A stretch of 10,387 nt of DNA from an uncultured Corynebacterium sp. (GTDB taxonomy: Bacteria > Actinomycetota > Actinomycetes > Mycobacteriales > Mycobacteriaceae). The first letter of the stretch is position 1. Each line of letters starts with the position of its first letter. Shown here in pieces: positions 1 through 5,569 of this stretch. Location: assembly GCF_937999985.1 (NCBI RefSeq), contig NZ_CALLDG010000106.1, positions 1-10,387 on the forward strand. Direction: 5' to 3'. The translations under genes and the position numbers were made by a program. The notes below the pieces were generated by a model, which had not been told where the DNA came from, did not search any database, and saw only the letters and a program-made list of their open reading frames with translations.

Positions 1-2
1 TG

Positions 3-152
3 GTTGGTTGCCTACCCGAAGAAAGTTTTGATCCTGAAAACTTTGATCTGATCATGGACTGCGAACACGTTTGCCACGGGTTTATCTGGTCGAACGTGGA
101 CGATCACGGCATGTCCAGCCCCGAACCGGGCGACCTGGTTGAGGCGATCTAA
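3..152 (+). CDS. 3' end of an unidentified small protein (partial)
   Basis: An open frame runs in from the left edge for 49 codons and stops with TAA, five bases before the next ATG. The visible residues are acidic and include a Cys/His cluster (CEHVCH, about visible residues 20-25) and a terminal EPGDLVEAI. No start codon with a Shine-Dalgarno (SD) sequence is visible; the only internal ATG, at 54, lacks one. I therefore read this as the tail of a gene that begins outside the window. The tight junction to the following gene suggests a shared transcript. The family is not recognised. Confidence 0.55.
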   Translation, partial: VGCLPEESFDPENFDLIMDCEHVCHGFIWSNVDDHGMSSPEPGDLVEAI

Positions 153-156
153 AGGC

Positions 157-570
157 ATGACGTTCGACAAAGACTTGGGAACCGCAACCATGCCGGTTGA
201 TTGGTTCTTAACGGGGCTAATACTAATCCCCCTGGCCGGGTACACCGCCTGGCTAATCACACACAACTATTACTATGAAAGGTTTGAACCTATGAACGAG
301 ATCGACATGCACGACGGCGACCTACTGAATGCCGTAGCGGGAATGGTGTACCGAGGTACTATCCATTCTTTCTCTTGGAGGATCAACAGCGACCGGCTGG
401 TCGTTGTGAACCTGTACGACACGGCAGGGCCGGTGTGCGTAATCAGGGAAGAAGAGGGGTGGCACGGGGGTTACGTGTTCGAGGTTTACCCGAGCTCCCC
501 AGAAACTGAAGGCTTGGCACGCGAGATCGAAGAGGCGCTAGTGCGTAGAAGTTCGGAGATGGCCAGCTAA
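157..570 (+). CDS. Small protein with one N-terminal membrane segment, function unknown
   Basis: This encodes 137 residues from ATG 157, which follows the upstream stop by four bases and has a weak AAAGG-like SD. Residues about 16-34 (from WFLTGLILIP to AWLI) form a plausible single membrane-spanning helix, followed by an aromatic stretch (NYYYERF) and a roughly 90-residue soluble domain rich in acidic residues with a hydrophobic beta-like core (RLVVVNLY, GYVFEVY). A second in-frame ATG at 292 has an AAAGG eight bases upstream and would give a 92-residue soluble form. It is either the true start or a second product. No family is recognised. It opens the run of small orphan genes before the repressor region. 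Confidence 0.7.
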   Translation: MTFDKDLGTATMPVDWFLTGLILIPLAGYTAWLITHNYYYERFEPMNEIDMHDGDLLNAVAGMVYRGTIHSFSWRINSDRLVVVNLYDTAGPVCVIREEEGWHGGYVFEVYPSSPETEGLAREIEEALVRRSSEMAS

Positions 571-590
571 CCGTAGTCGCTCCAGTGGCC

Positions 591-609
591 ACCAAGCCTA
601 AGGTTTGGT
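591..609 (+). other. Short hairpin in the 92-nt gap between two early genes
   Basis: ACCAAGCC (591-598) and GGTTTGGT (602-609) pair over eight positions with one G-T wobble around a TAA loop. No U-run follows, so it is not a canonical intrinsic terminator. It may be an RNA processing or stability element. The rest of the 571-662 gap holds the SD (AGGAAG, 655-660) of the next gene and no convincing ORF. Confidence 0.35.
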
Positions 610-662
610 AGTTGCGAGAGTGCCCACGACGGCACAACAGACCGAGACATTGATAGGAAGAC

Positions 663-929
663 ATGATTCTAGAATGCGCTAACTGCGATGAAACGATCCG
701 CTGGACTGATTGCGGGTGGGTACACCTGGCCAGCGACGACGTTCAATGCGTAACAGCAGAGCACTGCACAGAGTGTGGACAGATCGTTGACTACTACGCG
801 GATAAAAAGGTTTGGTTGCACGACGACGGAGTATTCCGCGATGGGGTGGCCGACTATGAAGCCACGAAAGTTCAGCACGAACCACGACCAGAGACACCAA
901 CCATCGCACAACCACGAGAGGATAAGTAA
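663..929 (+). CDS. Small Cys-rich, zinc-ribbon-like protein
   Basis: This encodes 88 residues. ATG 663 is preceded by AGGAAG at two bases' distance, a short spacing. The N-terminal half holds a CxxC pair (C5, C8), further Cys/His residues (C17, H21, C28, H33) and a second CxxC pair (C34, C37), the usual layout of a small treble-clef or zinc-ribbon fold. The C-terminal third is hydrophilic and probably disordered (PRPETPTIAQPREDK). Small zinc-binding proteins of this kind are common in actinophage early regions and rarely have known functions. Zinc binding is inferred from Cys spacing only. The next gene begins three bases after the stop. Confidence 0.75.
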   Translation: MILECANCDETIRWTDCGWVHLASDDVQCVTAEHCTECGQIVDYYADKKVWLHDDGVFRDGVADYEATKVQHEPRPETPTIAQPREDK

Positions 930-932
930 GAC

Positions 933-1199
933 ATGATTATTGATGCACGACGACTAACCGGGGACTTGCAACCGTTCCTGGAGGACATGATCGGGACGCT
1001 GGAAGAGCTGGAAATCGGACGGTACTACGAAAAGCACGGCGAAGAGTACCGGGGCACCCTGGTGCACCGGAGTATGGAAGACATGATGGCCGAAGTAGCG
1101 CGGGACATGCCCCGTTTCCTGGAGTTCATCGCCCCCACCGTGATCGGCGACGCAGCCCCAGTAAAGGTATCGCTGGCAGCCCACGAGGGTTACGCCTAA
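933..1199 (+). CDS. Acidic small protein of unknown function
   Basis: This encodes 88 residues from ATG 933, three bases after the preceding stop. The start context AAGACATGATT is identical over 11 bases to that of the upstream gene (658-668 and 928-938). The SD is weak (AGAGGA, about 10 bases upstream). The protein looks mainly alpha-helical, with acidic helices (FLEDMIGTLEELEIG, then EDMMAEVARDMPRFLEFI) and a short C-terminal tail. There is no signal peptide or membrane segment. I recognise no family. It is the first of five successive genes of unknown function up to 2957, most of them clearly acidic. Confidence 0.7.
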   Translation: MIIDARRLTGDLQPFLEDMIGTLEELEIGRYYEKHGEEYRGTLVHRSMEDMMAEVARDMPRFLEFIAPTVIGDAAPVKVSLAAHEGYA

Positions 1200-1202
1200 C
1201 AC

Positions 1203-1397
1203 GTGGAGCTGAGAATCGATTGGCTAGAGCTGGAAGACCTAGCCCGTCACGAGCTTGGCGAGGACTACGACCAGGCAGACCCGCTAACGGTTATCGAAGA
1301 CTTGATTGATAACGAAGACCTACTAATGCACGAAGAGTTCTCCAGCTGGTTCTACCTGCTGGGCAACGCCGTGTACGCCTATGAAGAGGAGGCATGA
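1203..1397 (+). CDS. Highly acidic 64-residue protein, possible DNA mimic (speculative)
   Basis: This starts at GTG 1203, three bases after the upstream stop. About 20 of 64 residues are Asp or Glu against two Arg and no Lys, so it is strongly negative. Residues 17-32 follow the pattern EL-x2-DY-x2-A-x-P-x3-IE, which recurs without gaps at residues 18-33 of the protein encoded at 2514, so the two may be related. The stop overlaps the ATGA of the next possible start at 1394, and the gene's last codons carry that gene's SD (GAGGAGG), which implies translational coupling. Small very acidic phage proteins such as T7 Ocr can mimic DNA. For this protein that is only a hypothesis. No SD is clear for its own GTG. 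Confidence 0.65.
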   Translation: MELRIDWLELEDLARHELGEDYDQADPLTVIEDLIDNEDLLMHEEFSSWFYLLGNAVYAYEEEA

Positions 1398-1402
1398 GAC
1401 TG

Positions 1403-1849
1403 ATGACACTTTCACACACCCGCCTACACTCTATCGCCGGGGGCGCTGCCGAGGCAGACCTAGCCTTGGCTTGCATCAACGACCGCCACGGTGAGCCGTT
1501 CATCGAAGATTTGAGAGGTTTGGCCGAAGAGCAAAACAAGACCCGCGAGGTTATCGGAGAATGGCTAGTGCAGATCGAGAAGCTAACCCTGGAAAACCCG
1601 TTCCTGCTGGTTGAAGCACTCCATCTGTACCAGGATCAGGTTGAGCACGCTTGGGAAGCTGCTGATCTGTTCGGCAACGACATCGCCCTTGAAGCCTTGG
1701 GGTGTGCGTCACCGTTCCGTGATCGGGAATGGCTGAACGAAGACTTGGTATTGGAGATTGAACGATGGATCGAGGACACCCTACCAAGGCTTGAGAGCCA
1801 CTACTGGGAAGACCCCTACACCGGAGAGATGGACTTTGAAATCAGATAA
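1403..1849 (+). CDS. Acidic helical protein, function unknown
   Basis: This encodes 148 residues if ATG 1403 is used. The upstream in-frame ATG 1394 (151 residues, ATGA overlap with the preceding stop) lies only one base after the SD GAGGAGG (1386-1392), whereas 1403 lies ten bases after it, matching several other genes here. The protein is rich in Glu, Asp, Leu and Trp and appears largely helical, with the motif LNEDLVLEIERWIED near the C-terminus. About one in five residues is acidic. No conserved domain, membrane span or catalytic motif is visible. Its last 14 bases overlap the start of the next gene. Confidence 0.72.
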   Translation: MTLSHTRLHSIAGGAAEADLALACINDRHGEPFIEDLRGLAEEQNKTREVIGEWLVQIEKLTLENPFLLVEALHLYQDQVEHAWEAADLFGNDIALEALGCASPFRDREWLNEDLVLEIERWIEDTLPRLESHYWEDPYTGEMDFEIR

Positions 1850-2063
1850 GCAGATTGACAAGGGAACGGTCGTGCAAGTCGCGTTCAAAGGTATGGACCT
1901 GTACAGCCCGCTGATCCGCGCGCGGGTAACCGCCTGGAACAGCAACGCACGCACGGGGACTGCGATGACGATCCCCGGTGGCAAGACGTTCCCCATCGCC
2001 GAATGGCGAACCGGGCTGAAGCTGCTGGACGGCAGCATCGCCCACGACCTAATCATCGAATAA
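1836..2063 (+). CDS. Small beta-rich protein, TTG start, function unknown
   Basis: This gives 75 residues from TTG 1836, which overlaps the previous gene by 14 bases and has GGAGAG (1823-1828) seven bases upstream. GTG 1872 is a less likely alternative. No ATG lies near the N-terminus. The sequence alternates short hydrophobic strands (TVVQVAF, YSPLIRARVTAW) with turns, like a small beta-barrel or SH3-like fold, and is less acidic than its neighbours. Family unknown. The segment around 1855-1862 also contains TTGACAAG, which recurs upstream of the repressor gene. Confidence 0.6.
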   Translation: MKSDKQIDKGTVVQVAFKGMDLYSPLIRARVTAWNSNARTGTAMTIPGGKTFPIAEWRTGLKLLDGSIAHDLIIE

Positions 2064-2081
2064 ATCGGGAGGCATGAAACC

Positions 2082-2492
2082 ATGAACAACCAGCTAGACA
2101 ACACTATCGAAGCCAGCGAAGACTACGTGTGGCTGCGCAACGAGACCGACGCCGACGTCGCGGTCGAGATCGACGAGCACGGCGACTGCGCTGTCCTATT
2201 CCAGGTAGAGACCGGGTGGCACGAGGAGCGCGAGGGGCGCGAGCTAACCAACGAAGACTTGGTGAGGCTCGAAGACCTGGTTCGCGAGCGCGTGGATAAA
2301 GACCTGGATCCGTACGACAGTATCCACGCCACGTTCTCGGGCGACGAAATGATCGAGATCGAGTTCTACCTGGGAGACCAGCGGGGACAAACGGTGGGAG
2401 AAGTCTTGGAGCTCGCGTGGGACTTTATCGCAGCGTGCGCAAACGTCACTGACCCGGGAACGTTTGGAGAACCGTACGCTTTCGCAGCGTGA
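2082..2492 (+). CDS. Strongly acidic protein, function unknown
   Basis: This encodes 136 residues from ATG 2082, nine bases after GGAGG (2068-2072). An earlier ATG at 2074 is out of frame and closes after three codons (ATG AAA CCA TGA), its stop overlapping the true start as ATGA. About 35 residues are Asp or Glu against roughly eight Arg/Lys, so the protein carries a large net negative charge. It seems to alternate a beta-rich N-terminal half (VAVEIDEHGDCAVLFQV), a central acidic helix (LTNEDLVRLEDLVRE) and a second alpha/beta part. No catalytic motif, signal or membrane helix is seen. It belongs to the acidic early cluster before the repressor region. Confidence 0.75.
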   Translation: MNNQLDNTIEASEDYVWLRNETDADVAVEIDEHGDCAVLFQVETGWHEEREGRELTNEDLVRLEDLVRERVDKDLDPYDSIHATFSGDEMIEIEFYLGDQRGQTVGEVLELAWDFIAACANVTDPGTFGEPYAFAA

Positions 2493-2496
2493 ACAC

Positions 2497-2503
2497 AAGG
2501 AGG
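2497..2503 (+). promoter_or_regulatory. Shine-Dalgarno that decides the start at 2514
   Basis: AAGGAGG is an excellent anti-16S match. It leaves one base before ATG 2505 but ten before the in-frame ATG 2514. The same layout, with one usable start 9-10 bases after GGAGG, is seen at 2068, 1388, 6538 and 10307, and favours the downstream codon. Confidence 0.6.
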
Positions 2504-2513
2504 TATGAAAGGC

Positions 2514-2957
2514 ATGAAACCTGAAGAGACTGTACTGTTCCCCTACTTCGCTTACCGCGTCCGGGAGTTGGCCGACGACTATGAGCTGGCAAGCCCGTTC
2601 GACCTTATCGAAGGTATCGTCGCGCAGCTGGATCCGCCGGAGCGGATCGGGGCGGAGGAAGTGCGGGAGATCGTCGAGCACCTAAAGCTGGTGTACACAG
2701 ACCCGCGCCTGGTGGGGTTGCGCTACCCGTTCCGGGACGGAGGTTTTGGGGAGCGAGCTGAGGAACTGGAAGTATGCTTGCGCCTGTTCCCGAGGCTCTA
2801 CGCTCGGCTAACGTACCAGAGCCACCCTGGAGAGGACACGGCGGGCATTCTGAGCGCGGTAGCTACTCCCCTGCTTATGCAAGTCTGGGAGGAGGAGTGC
2901 GAAGACTTGGTTGAGAACGCAGAGCGATTGTTGAACACGCTGTTTAAACAGGGCTGA
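2514..2957 (+). CDS. Helical protein, function unknown, last gene before the repressor region
   Basis: This encodes 147 residues from ATG 2514 (150 if ATG 2505 is used). The start was chosen by SD spacing. The protein is predicted helical throughout, with amphipathic segments (AEEVREIVEHLKLVY, ERAEELEVCLRLFPRLYARL, then WEEECEDLVENAERLLNTLF), and is moderately acidic. Residues 18-33 share the motif EL-x2-DY-x2-A-x-P-x3-IE with the 64-residue protein at 1203. This suggests distant paralogy or a shared binding partner. There are no membrane segments. It ends the upstream gene block; its stop codon lies inside the left arm region of an inverted repeat in the following non-coding region. Confidence 0.75.
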   Translation: MKPEETVLFPYFAYRVRELADDYELASPFDLIEGIVAQLDPPERIGAEEVREIVEHLKLVYTDPRLVGLRYPFRDGGFGERAEELEVCLRLFPRLYARLTYQSHPGEDTAGILSAVATPLLMQVWEEECEDLVENAERLLNTLFKQG

Positions 2958-2998
2958 CACTAAGATATGGCCGCCACCTGGTAACGTAGAGGTTAGCT

Positions 2999-3020
2999 GT
3001 AGAGGGCACCCCCTCACTAC
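2999..3020 (+). terminator. Possible weak terminator or operator hairpin
   Basis: GTAG plus AGGG pairs with CCCT plus CTAC around a CACC loop, with a CA bulge on the 3' side. It lies just after the last gene of the upstream block, a sensible place for a terminator. The following bases are C-rich rather than T-rich, so a canonical intrinsic terminator is not supported. Confidence 0.25.
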
Positions 3021-3066
3021 CCCCTGCGTTTACCAAAAAGTAAAGCGGTAGCTTAGTGTTTGCTGA

Positions 3067-3080
3067 GGTTTGTTGACAAG
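3067..3080 (+). promoter_or_regulatory. Candidate operator overlapping a -35 hexamer
   Basis: GGTTTGTTGACAAG contains a perfect TTGACA (3073-3078) and lies 51 bases before the repressor ATG. A near copy (12/14) is at 8997-9010, with weaker matches at 7145-7159 and 1855-1862, all in the same orientation. The L5 stoperator consensus GGTGGMTGTCAAG likewise starts GGT and ends with a CAAG core. The best -10 candidate (GCTTAT, 18-bp spacing) is poor, so the promoter call is weaker than the repeat call. Confidence 0.45.
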
Positions 3081-3131
3081 AGAAGAACATCACCTGGCTT
3101 ATCACTATCCCCTAACGAGAAAGGAAAACCC

Positions 3132-3617
3132 ATGAGCGGGTTATCGCCAGAGATTGTAATCGAACTAATGAACGAAGGCTTGACTCAGGCAGCAATCGCC
3201 CGAGAATACGGAGTCTCCCGACAGTACGTGAACAAACTTGCCATCCAGGGCGGACACACCCCGGTAGTACCCATCATCACCGAAAATCTACCGTGGGATA
3301 TTCCGTCCGACTACTACGAAAACACGCTTTACCAAGGCATGAGGCTTATCGGCCACGGCAACTACACCGGGTTCGACAAGCTGAACGGATCCAGCCTAGC
3401 CAAGGCTAGGGCGGTCCTCACTAAGCTGACCAGGTTTAGGCAGGTCATTGATTTTGACCCGTCGTACCCGGCTATGCCGGGGCTGACAAACACACCGGGG
3501 TTCGCCTACGTTCCCCGAACGGAAGACGATGAAGACTTCATCGTGAAGATACGACCGGGCACCCGGATAACCTCAGTGGGTAGGAAAATCTGGAGGTTGC
3601 CGGAAGAGATGCCCTAG
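3132..3617 (+). CDS. L5/Bxb1-type immunity repressor, helix-turn-helix protein
   Basis: This encodes 161 residues from ATG 3132, which has AAGGA seven bases upstream. A TTG at 3060 would add 24 residues, but it lies upstream of the candidate promoter site. Residues about 16-38 form a helix-turn-helix (LTQAAIAREYGVSRQYVNKLA). The C-terminal part matches, as I recall it, the mycobacteriophage L5 gp71 layout: a PWD motif after the HTH (residues 54-56), then FDP, a Pro/Gly-rich loop, GFxYVPR (123-129) and an acidic DDEDFIVKI segment. L5-type repressors silence early promoters and bind asymmetric stoperators across the genome to block elongation, giving lysogenic immunity. Its position just upstream of the Cas4-like and DnaB-like genes is also as in Cluster A phages. 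It could instead be a related Cro-like regulator. Confidence 0.75.
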   Translation: MSGLSPEIVIELMNEGLTQAAIAREYGVSRQYVNKLAIQGGHTPVVPIITENLPWDIPSDYYENTLYQGMRLIGHGNYTGFDKLNGSSLAKARAVLTKLTRFRQVIDFDPSYPAMPGLTNTPGFAYVPRTEDDEDFIVKIRPGTRITSVGRKIWRLPEEMP

Positions 3618-3629
3618 AAACAAGGAGAT

Positions 3630-3842
3630 ATGGAAGAGCTAATCGAGTCGCGCGAAGGAGAGTTTTACTCCACCCTCATCAACGGTGGAGAGTTCCTGTA
3701 CTGCTGGTACGACTCCAGTAGGGTGACACGCGCCACAGACATGGTTGCAACATCGGAGATTCTGAAGGAGGGGTGGTTCGCCATCTACCTGGAAAGCTTT
3801 GAACAGTTCAACGTGGAGGTGTACGCGCGTGCCGAAGCATAG
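3630..3842 (+). CDS. 70-residue orphan between repressor and exonuclease
   Basis: The SD AAGGAG (3622-3627) lies only two bases from ATG 3630, an unusually short gap, but no other in-frame start is near. The protein is acidic and beta/alpha mixed (EFYSTLINGGEFLYCWYDSS, then a C-terminal EGWFAIYLESFEQFNVEVYARAEA). No domain is recognised. Its last codons carry the SD (GGAGGT, 3815-3820) and the first 14 bases of the Cas4-like gene, so translation of the two is likely coupled. Small orphans next to this exonuclease are common in related phages. Confidence 0.7.
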   Translation: MEELIESREGEFYSTLINGGEFLYCWYDSSRVTRATDMVATSEILKEGWFAIYLESFEQFNVEVYARAEA

Positions 3843-4608
3843 GAGTGTATCGCAGCGCGGGCTGTACGAGCGCTGCCCCTACCGCTACAAGCTGGAGAGG
3901 CTCGACAAGGTGTGGCAACGACCGGCGAGCTGGCTATCCCAAGGCTTGGGAGTTCACAAGGCTATGGAGGTTTGGGAGCAGGAGAACCGGGAGCCCGGCA
4001 TTGAGGATTTGGTGGAGATCTACCGAGAGGAGTACGCCCGATCCATCGAGGAGCAAGCGGAAGAGACGCCGAACTTCGCTTACTGGTTCGGGTCAGGCCC
4101 TTACAGTGGCGAGGTCGATGTTGAACGGAGGTTTGGCGTCGGTGAAGCCCAGCTGAGGAGCCTGGTGGCGTACTGCGAAGCGCACCCCGAAGAGAAGATT
4201 TGGGTAACGCCCGACGGGGATCCCGCTATCGAGCTGGAATTCAACGTCGAGCTCGGTGGGGTTGCTGTTAAAGGTTTTATCGACCAGGTGATCGAAACCC
4301 CAGGTGGTTTGAGGGTTCGTGACATTAAGACCGGATCCAAGCCCGGTGACACGTTCCAGCTGGCGGTTTATGCAGAAGCCATGAATATTATGCACGGTGT
4401 AGTAATCGAACACGGTGACTATTTTATGGGTAAAACCGGCAAGCCAACCAAGCCCATCCCCATCACCGCGGTAGACCGAGAAACCACACACGAAGCTTTC
4501 AAAACCCTGGAAGAAAACATCCAGGCCGAAAACTTCCCACCCAAACCCAGCAGAAACAACTGCGCAATGTGCGCGGTAAAGACATCGTGCGAGTTTGCGG
4601 TTGCATGA
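3829..4608 (+). CDS. Cas4/RecB-family PD-(D/E)XK exonuclease with Fe-S cysteines
   Basis: This encodes 259 residues from GTG 3829, nine bases after GGAGG (3815-3819). An upstream TTG at 3799 has no comparable SD. Cas4-like nucleases resect DNA ends, usually 5' to 3', and hold a 4Fe-4S cluster. The visible parts are an N-terminal Cys (C16 in ERCPYRYKL), H43 in GLGVHKAMEVW, the acidic core E135, D152 (GFIDQV), D165 and K167 (the D-x-K of DIKTG), Q177 and Y181 (QLAVYAEA), and three C-terminal Cys (C245, C248, C254). One N-terminal and three C-terminal cysteines are the AddB/Cas4 cluster signature. No CRISPR array or other cas gene is present, so a role in phage replication or recombination is more likely than spacer capture. 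The gene overlaps its upstream neighbour by 14 bases. Confidence 0.9.
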   Translation: MPKHRSVSQRGLYERCPYRYKLERLDKVWQRPASWLSQGLGVHKAMEVWEQENREPGIEDLVEIYREEYARSIEEQAEETPNFAYWFGSGPYSGEVDVERRFGVGEAQLRSLVAYCEAHPEEKIWVTPDGDPAIELEFNVELGGVAVKGFIDQVIETPGGLRVRDIKTGSKPGDTFQLAVYAEAMNIMHGVVIEHGDYFMGKTGKPTKPIPITAVDRETTHEAFKTLEENIQAENFPPKPSRNNCAMCAVKTSCEFAVA

Positions 4609-4732
4609 GTTCATCATCACAGTAGCAGGGATCGACGGGAGAGAATTCCACGTCAGAGCCCCCAGCATGGATGAAGCAATGCTGGCCGTAGAACAATACC
4701 TGAAAGAAGAAAGAGAGGAGGCAGAATGCTAA
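4601..4732 (+). CDS. 43-residue TTG-start protein filling the exonuclease-ATPase gap
   Basis: An open frame from TTG 4601 (or TTG 4595) to TAA 4730-4732 exactly fills the space between the Cas4-like and ATPase genes, overlapping each by a few bases. The product (HEFIITVAGIDGREFHVRAP, then SMDEAMLAVEQYLKEEREEAEC) reads as two beta strands followed by an acidic helix, a sensible small fold. Its 3' end carries the SD (GGAGG, 4717-4721) of the ATPase gene. The SD for its own start is weak, so translation may be coupled to the exonuclease stop. Function unknown. Confidence 0.65.
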   Translation: MHEFIITVAGIDGREFHVRAPSMDEAMLAVEQYLKEEREEAEC

Positions 4733-5547
4733 CGCTTGCACAATCAGCGGACGTTCGCGGCTCCGCCGGCGAACCACTACCCACCGTGTGGGAATCCCTT
4801 GAAAGGCATGGAACCAGGTTCCTCAGAGGCCAGCTTGCGCTAGTCGCAGCAGGACCTGGAACAGGAAAATCCGCCTTCGTACTGAACTACGCCCTACGGT
4901 CAGGCGTGAGCTGCCTGTACTTCAGCGCAGACTCAGACGCCTTCGTACAACTCTCACGATCGCTCGCGATCCTGGGAGGTATGAACATGCAAGACGCCGG
5001 CGACCTAGCCCTCGCAGGAGGAGCACGGGTAGGGGACATCGTAGGCCATGCGCCGATCCGGTTCAGCTACGACCCCTCCCCTACCCTGTCCCACATCGAG
5101 AAAGAGTTAGCCGCATACGAAGAACTGTACGGCGACTACCCCGAACTCATCGTGGTGGACAACGCGATGGACGTGAACCTGGAGGTGGGCGAGGCCGACC
5201 AGGCTCAAAGCCTTGATGCTCTCATGGCGTGGCTGCACGACGCAGCCCGAGAAACAGAGGCTTGCGTTATAGTGCTGCACCACGTCACCGGCCCTTACAA
5301 CGACGCCAACCAACCCATCCCACTGTCCGGTGTGAAAGGCCAGATCGGGCGTGTACCCGAGCTGATACTCACGCTGCACAAGCACCCCGACGATTACGGA
5401 GGCATGGACGAGCTCAGAGTATCCACAGTGAAAAACCGTGGACAGAGAGCAGACCCTTCAGGTCAATCGTACGTCGGGTTGACGTTCGACGGGTACCGCA
5501 TGTCCATCAAGGACAACGAAGGCTTACCGGAGGATCCCTGGGCATAG
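4726..5547 (+). CDS. DnaB/RecA-like P-loop ATPase (helicase-family)
   Basis: This encodes 273 residues from ATG 4726, four bases after GGAGG and overlapping the preceding stop. Walker A is GPGTGKS (43-49) and Walker B is LIVVD (141-145). LHHVTG (184-189) fits the sensor region, and the segment SGVKGQIGRVPELILTLH (201-218) resembles the DnaB/RadA element that follows it. The protein is much shorter than bacterial DnaB (about 450-470 residues) and has no N-terminal primase-binding domain, as in the DnaB-like proteins of L5-type phages. It probably acts as a replicative helicase or recombination ATPase with the two-part primase downstream. Helicase activity itself is inferred; a RecA-like recombinase or RadA-like branch-migration role cannot be excluded. 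Confidence 0.85.
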   Translation: MLTLAQSADVRGSAGEPLPTVWESLERHGTRFLRGQLALVAAGPGTGKSAFVLNYALRSGVSCLYFSADSDAFVQLSRSLAILGGMNMQDAGDLALAGGARVGDIVGHAPIRFSYDPSPTLSHIEKELAAYEELYGDYPELIVVDNAMDVNLEVGEADQAQSLDALMAWLHDAARETEACVIVLHHVTGPYNDANQPIPLSGVKGQIGRVPELILTLHKHPDDYGGMDELRVSTVKNRGQRADPSGQSYVGLTFDGYRMSIKDNEGLPEDPWA

Positions 5548-5569
5548 GAACAGAAGGGTTGATTAACCA

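Larger units (their letters stand above)
2957..3131 (+). promoter_or_regulatory. Non-coding control region upstream of the repressor gene
   Basis: This is the longest gap in the window. It contains an 8-bp perfect inverted repeat (ACACTAAG 2957-2964, CTTAGTGT 3052-3059), a GC-rich stem (GTAG-AGGG 2999-3006 with CCCT-CTAC 3011-3020, two-base bulge), a small stem TTTAC/GTAAA (3029-3044), and the operator-like site at 3067-3080. The first elements may end the upstream transcript, although no U-run follows. The last is a likely promoter. An SD (AAGGA, 3121 onward) precedes the ATG at 3132. No small ORF is convincing here. Confidence 0.6.

Noticed and set aside
1..14. GGTTGGTTGCC at the left edge, resembling the 8997 site
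   Set aside because: It lacks the ACAA core shared by the other sites and is probably coincidental.
620..682. GTG-start 20-codon frame in the gap before the zinc-ribbon-like gene
   Set aside because: There is no SD, a low-complexity product, and full overlap with the next gene's start.
2244..2681. 145-codon - strand open frame
   Set aside because: It spans two well-supported + strand genes and their junction, has an unnatural composition, and no SD places it in an operon.
1291..2920. Repeated GAAGACTTGG words, including a 14-base identity at 1736 and 2249
   Set aside because: All are in frame as Glu-Asp-Leu in acidic helices. Repeated codon and motif use explains them better than a DNA element.
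3845..4156. GTG-start + strand frame inside the exonuclease gene
   Set aside because: It is rich in Arg, Ser and Trp, has no family pattern, and is out of frame with the conserved nuclease residues.
3829..4608. Cas4-like gene as a sign of a CRISPR locus
   Set aside because: No repeat-spacer array or other cas gene is present. Phages of this type carry such nucleases routinely.
4605..4625. ATG at the exonuclease stop followed by six codons
   Set aside because: It ends at once (MSSSSQ, stop). The TTG frame at 4601 explains the region better.
4093..4668. 191-codon open frame on the - strand opposite the exonuclease gene
   Set aside because: The + strand frame carries clear PD-(D/E)XK and Fe-S motifs. 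The antisense frame has no recognisable motif and is a by-product of the GC-rich codon pattern.
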